Shown piece after piece: positions 12,325 through 13,425 of a stretch of 13,425 nucleotides of DNA. A model generated the notes under the pieces. That model did no database searches. It saw nothing but the letters and a program-made list of their open reading frames with translations, and was not told the origin of the DNA. Both the position numbers and the translations under genes were made by a program. How positions within the stretch are numbered: the first letter of the stretch is position 1; each line of letters begins with the position of its first letter. Origin of the DNA: Collinsella aerofaciens (GTDB taxonomy: Bacteria > Actinomycetota > Coriobacteriia > Coriobacteriales > Coriobacteriaceae); contig RPYR01000005.1 in the NCBI GenBank assembly GCA_008671285.1, positions 1 through 13,425 on the forward strand, given 5' to 3'.

Positions 12325-13425
12325 GTGGCACACAACAAACTGGAGGCAAGCCCCCAAGACCAGCGTGGTCAAGGCGGGCACGGAGCCATCCCCCTCTCCG
12401 CTGGCATGCTGCTCGTAACGCTCGGCGTCGTCTATGGCGACATCGGCACGAGCCCCATGTACACCATGAAATCAATCGTCGCCAACAACGGCGGCATCGG
12501 TACCGTCAGCGAGGACATGATCCTGGGCGCGCTTTCGCTCGTCATCTGGACCATGACACTCGTGACCACGGTCAAGTACGTGGTAATCGCCATGAAGGCC
12601 GACAACCACAACGAAGGCGGCATCTTCGCCCTGTTTAGCCTGGTGCGCAAGGTGGCACCGTGGCTGATTCTCCCCGCCATGATCGGCGGTGCGGCGCTGC
12701 TCGCCGACGGCATCCTCACCCCCGCTGTCACGGTTACCACGGCCATCGAGGGTCTGCGCACCATCGAATGGGGCCATGCGCTGCTGGGTGACGGCCAGAC
12801 CAATGTGATCATCATCACCATCATCATTATCTGTGGTCTGTTTGCCATGCAGCGCGCCGGCACCTCGTCAATCGGCAAGCTGTTCGGCCCGCTTATGACG
12901 CTATGGTTCCTGTTCCTGGCGGGCGCCGGCCTGTTCAACATGCTCGGCAACCTGTCCATCCTACGCGCGCTCAACCCCATCCGCGGCATCATGTTCCTGT
13001 TCTCGCCCATCAACCACTCGGGCATCATGGTGCTCGGCTTCGTCTTCCTGTCGACGACTGGCGCCGAGGCGCTCTATTCGGACATGGGTCACGTGGGCAA
13101 AGCTAACATTTACGCATCCGGGCCGGTTGGTAAGGCGGCCCTCCTCCCCAACTATCTGGGTCAGGGAGCTTGGCTGCTCGCCAATAACTCCAACCCCCCG
13201 ATGCTCGCGATGAATTTCGGCAACCCGTTCTATAGGAGGCTTCCCGAGCCCCTGCGCCCCTGTGCCATTGTGCTTTCGGCCGTGGCGGCCATCATTGCCT
13301 CGCAGGCGCTCATCACCGGCTCGTTCTCGCTGGTAACCGAGGCAACGCGCCTCAACCTTATGCCGCACCTGCGCATCCACTACCCCAGCGACACCAAGGG
13401 TCAGCTCTATATTCCGCTCGTCAAC
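12325..13425 (+). CDS. kup: Kup-type potassium uptake transporter (3' end outside window)
   Basis: The first 367 residues of a KUP/HAK/KT potassium-proton symporter are present, about half to 60% of the usual 620-700; the frame is open to the window edge. Family motifs are clear and in order: VVYGDIGTSPMYTM in TM1 (about 36-49), NHNEGGIFALFSL (about 94-106), ADGILTPAVTVTTAIEGL, STTGAEALYSDMGHVGKANI, NYLGQGAWLL and ASQALITGSFSL. The missing part should hold the last transmembrane segments and the cytoplasmic C-terminal domain. GTG at 12325 is chosen for the AAGGGAG about 5 nt upstream; an in-frame ATG at 12307 would add six residues but lacks a ribosome binding site. The hydrophilic N-terminus (first ~23 residues) is typical. 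It is separated from the EamA gene by a palindrome and has its own leader hairpin. Confidence 0.95.
   Translation, partial: MAHNKLEASPQDQRGQGGHGAIPLSAGMLLVTLGVVYGDIGTSPMYTMKSIVANNGGIGTVSEDMILGALSLVIWTMTLVTTVKYVVIAMKADNHNEGGIFALFSLVRKVAPWLILPAMIGGAALLADGILTPAVTVTTAIEGLRTIEWGHALLGDGQTNVIIITIIIICGLFAMQRAGTSSIGKLFGPLMTLWFLFLAGAGLFNMLGNLSILRALNPIRGIMFLFSPINHSGIMVLGFVFLSTTGAEALYSDMGHVGKANIYASGPVGKAALLPNYLGQGAWLLANNSNPPMLAMNFGNPFYRRLPEPLRPCAIVLSAVAAIIASQALITGSFSLVTEATRLNLMPHLRIHYPSDTKGQLYIPLVN

Overview
The window is about 13.4 kb of moderately GC-rich DNA (roughly 58-60% by eye). It has tight gene packing, strong AAGGAG-type ribosome binding sites, some GTG starts and gut-actinobacterial gene content. 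I infer a Coriobacteriia genome, most likely Collinsella or a close relative. That placement comes from gene style and protein resemblance, not from a marker gene. I see no RNA gene, insertion sequence, phage gene, CRISPR array or origin.

Layout. (1) At the left edge, the first seven codons of a leftward gene. Then a leftward DHA2-type MFS exporter (173-1588), divergent from a rightward pair: a short peptide deformylase (1794-2204) and a LysR regulator (2241-3164). (2) A strong bidirectional terminator (3227-3267) separates that pair from a leftward block read in the order 8369 to 3288: an amidohydrolase-2 family protein, two consecutive proteins of the neutral ceramidase-like superfamily, and a PTS EIIBC permease. 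A good sigma-70 promoter (8402-8431) with a LysR-type T-N11-A dyad centred near -64 precedes it. (3) A leftward gene (8596-10116) fuses a Cro/CI-type helix-turn-helix to an AlaA-type alanine aminotransferase. It has its own terminator, an operator-like cluster of GTTCAATTT repeats upstream, and a well-formed internal ribosome binding site at the domain junction. (4) A leftward LysR regulator (10279-11136) is divergent from a rightward EamA/DMT exporter (11255-12166), with two overlapping dyads between them. (5) A 24-bp palindrome and a 25-bp stem-loop precede a rightward Kup potassium transporter that runs off the right edge.

How the genes may work together. The 8369-3288 block looks like a catabolic locus. 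An EIIBC imports and phosphorylates an unknown sugar-like substrate, borrowing a IIA from elsewhere. Three hydrolase-fold proteins would act on the substrate or its amide/acyl part, and a LysR regulator (perhaps the neighbour at 2241-3164) controls the promoter. One ceramidase-like protein keeps the expected metal-site residues. Its paralogue and the amidohydrolase lack several of theirs, so the division of labour is unusual and the substrate cannot be read from sequence. The HTH-aminotransferase fusion, with its operator-like repeats and possible second start, is the other notable system: a candidate autoregulated enzyme-repressor that may be made in two forms.
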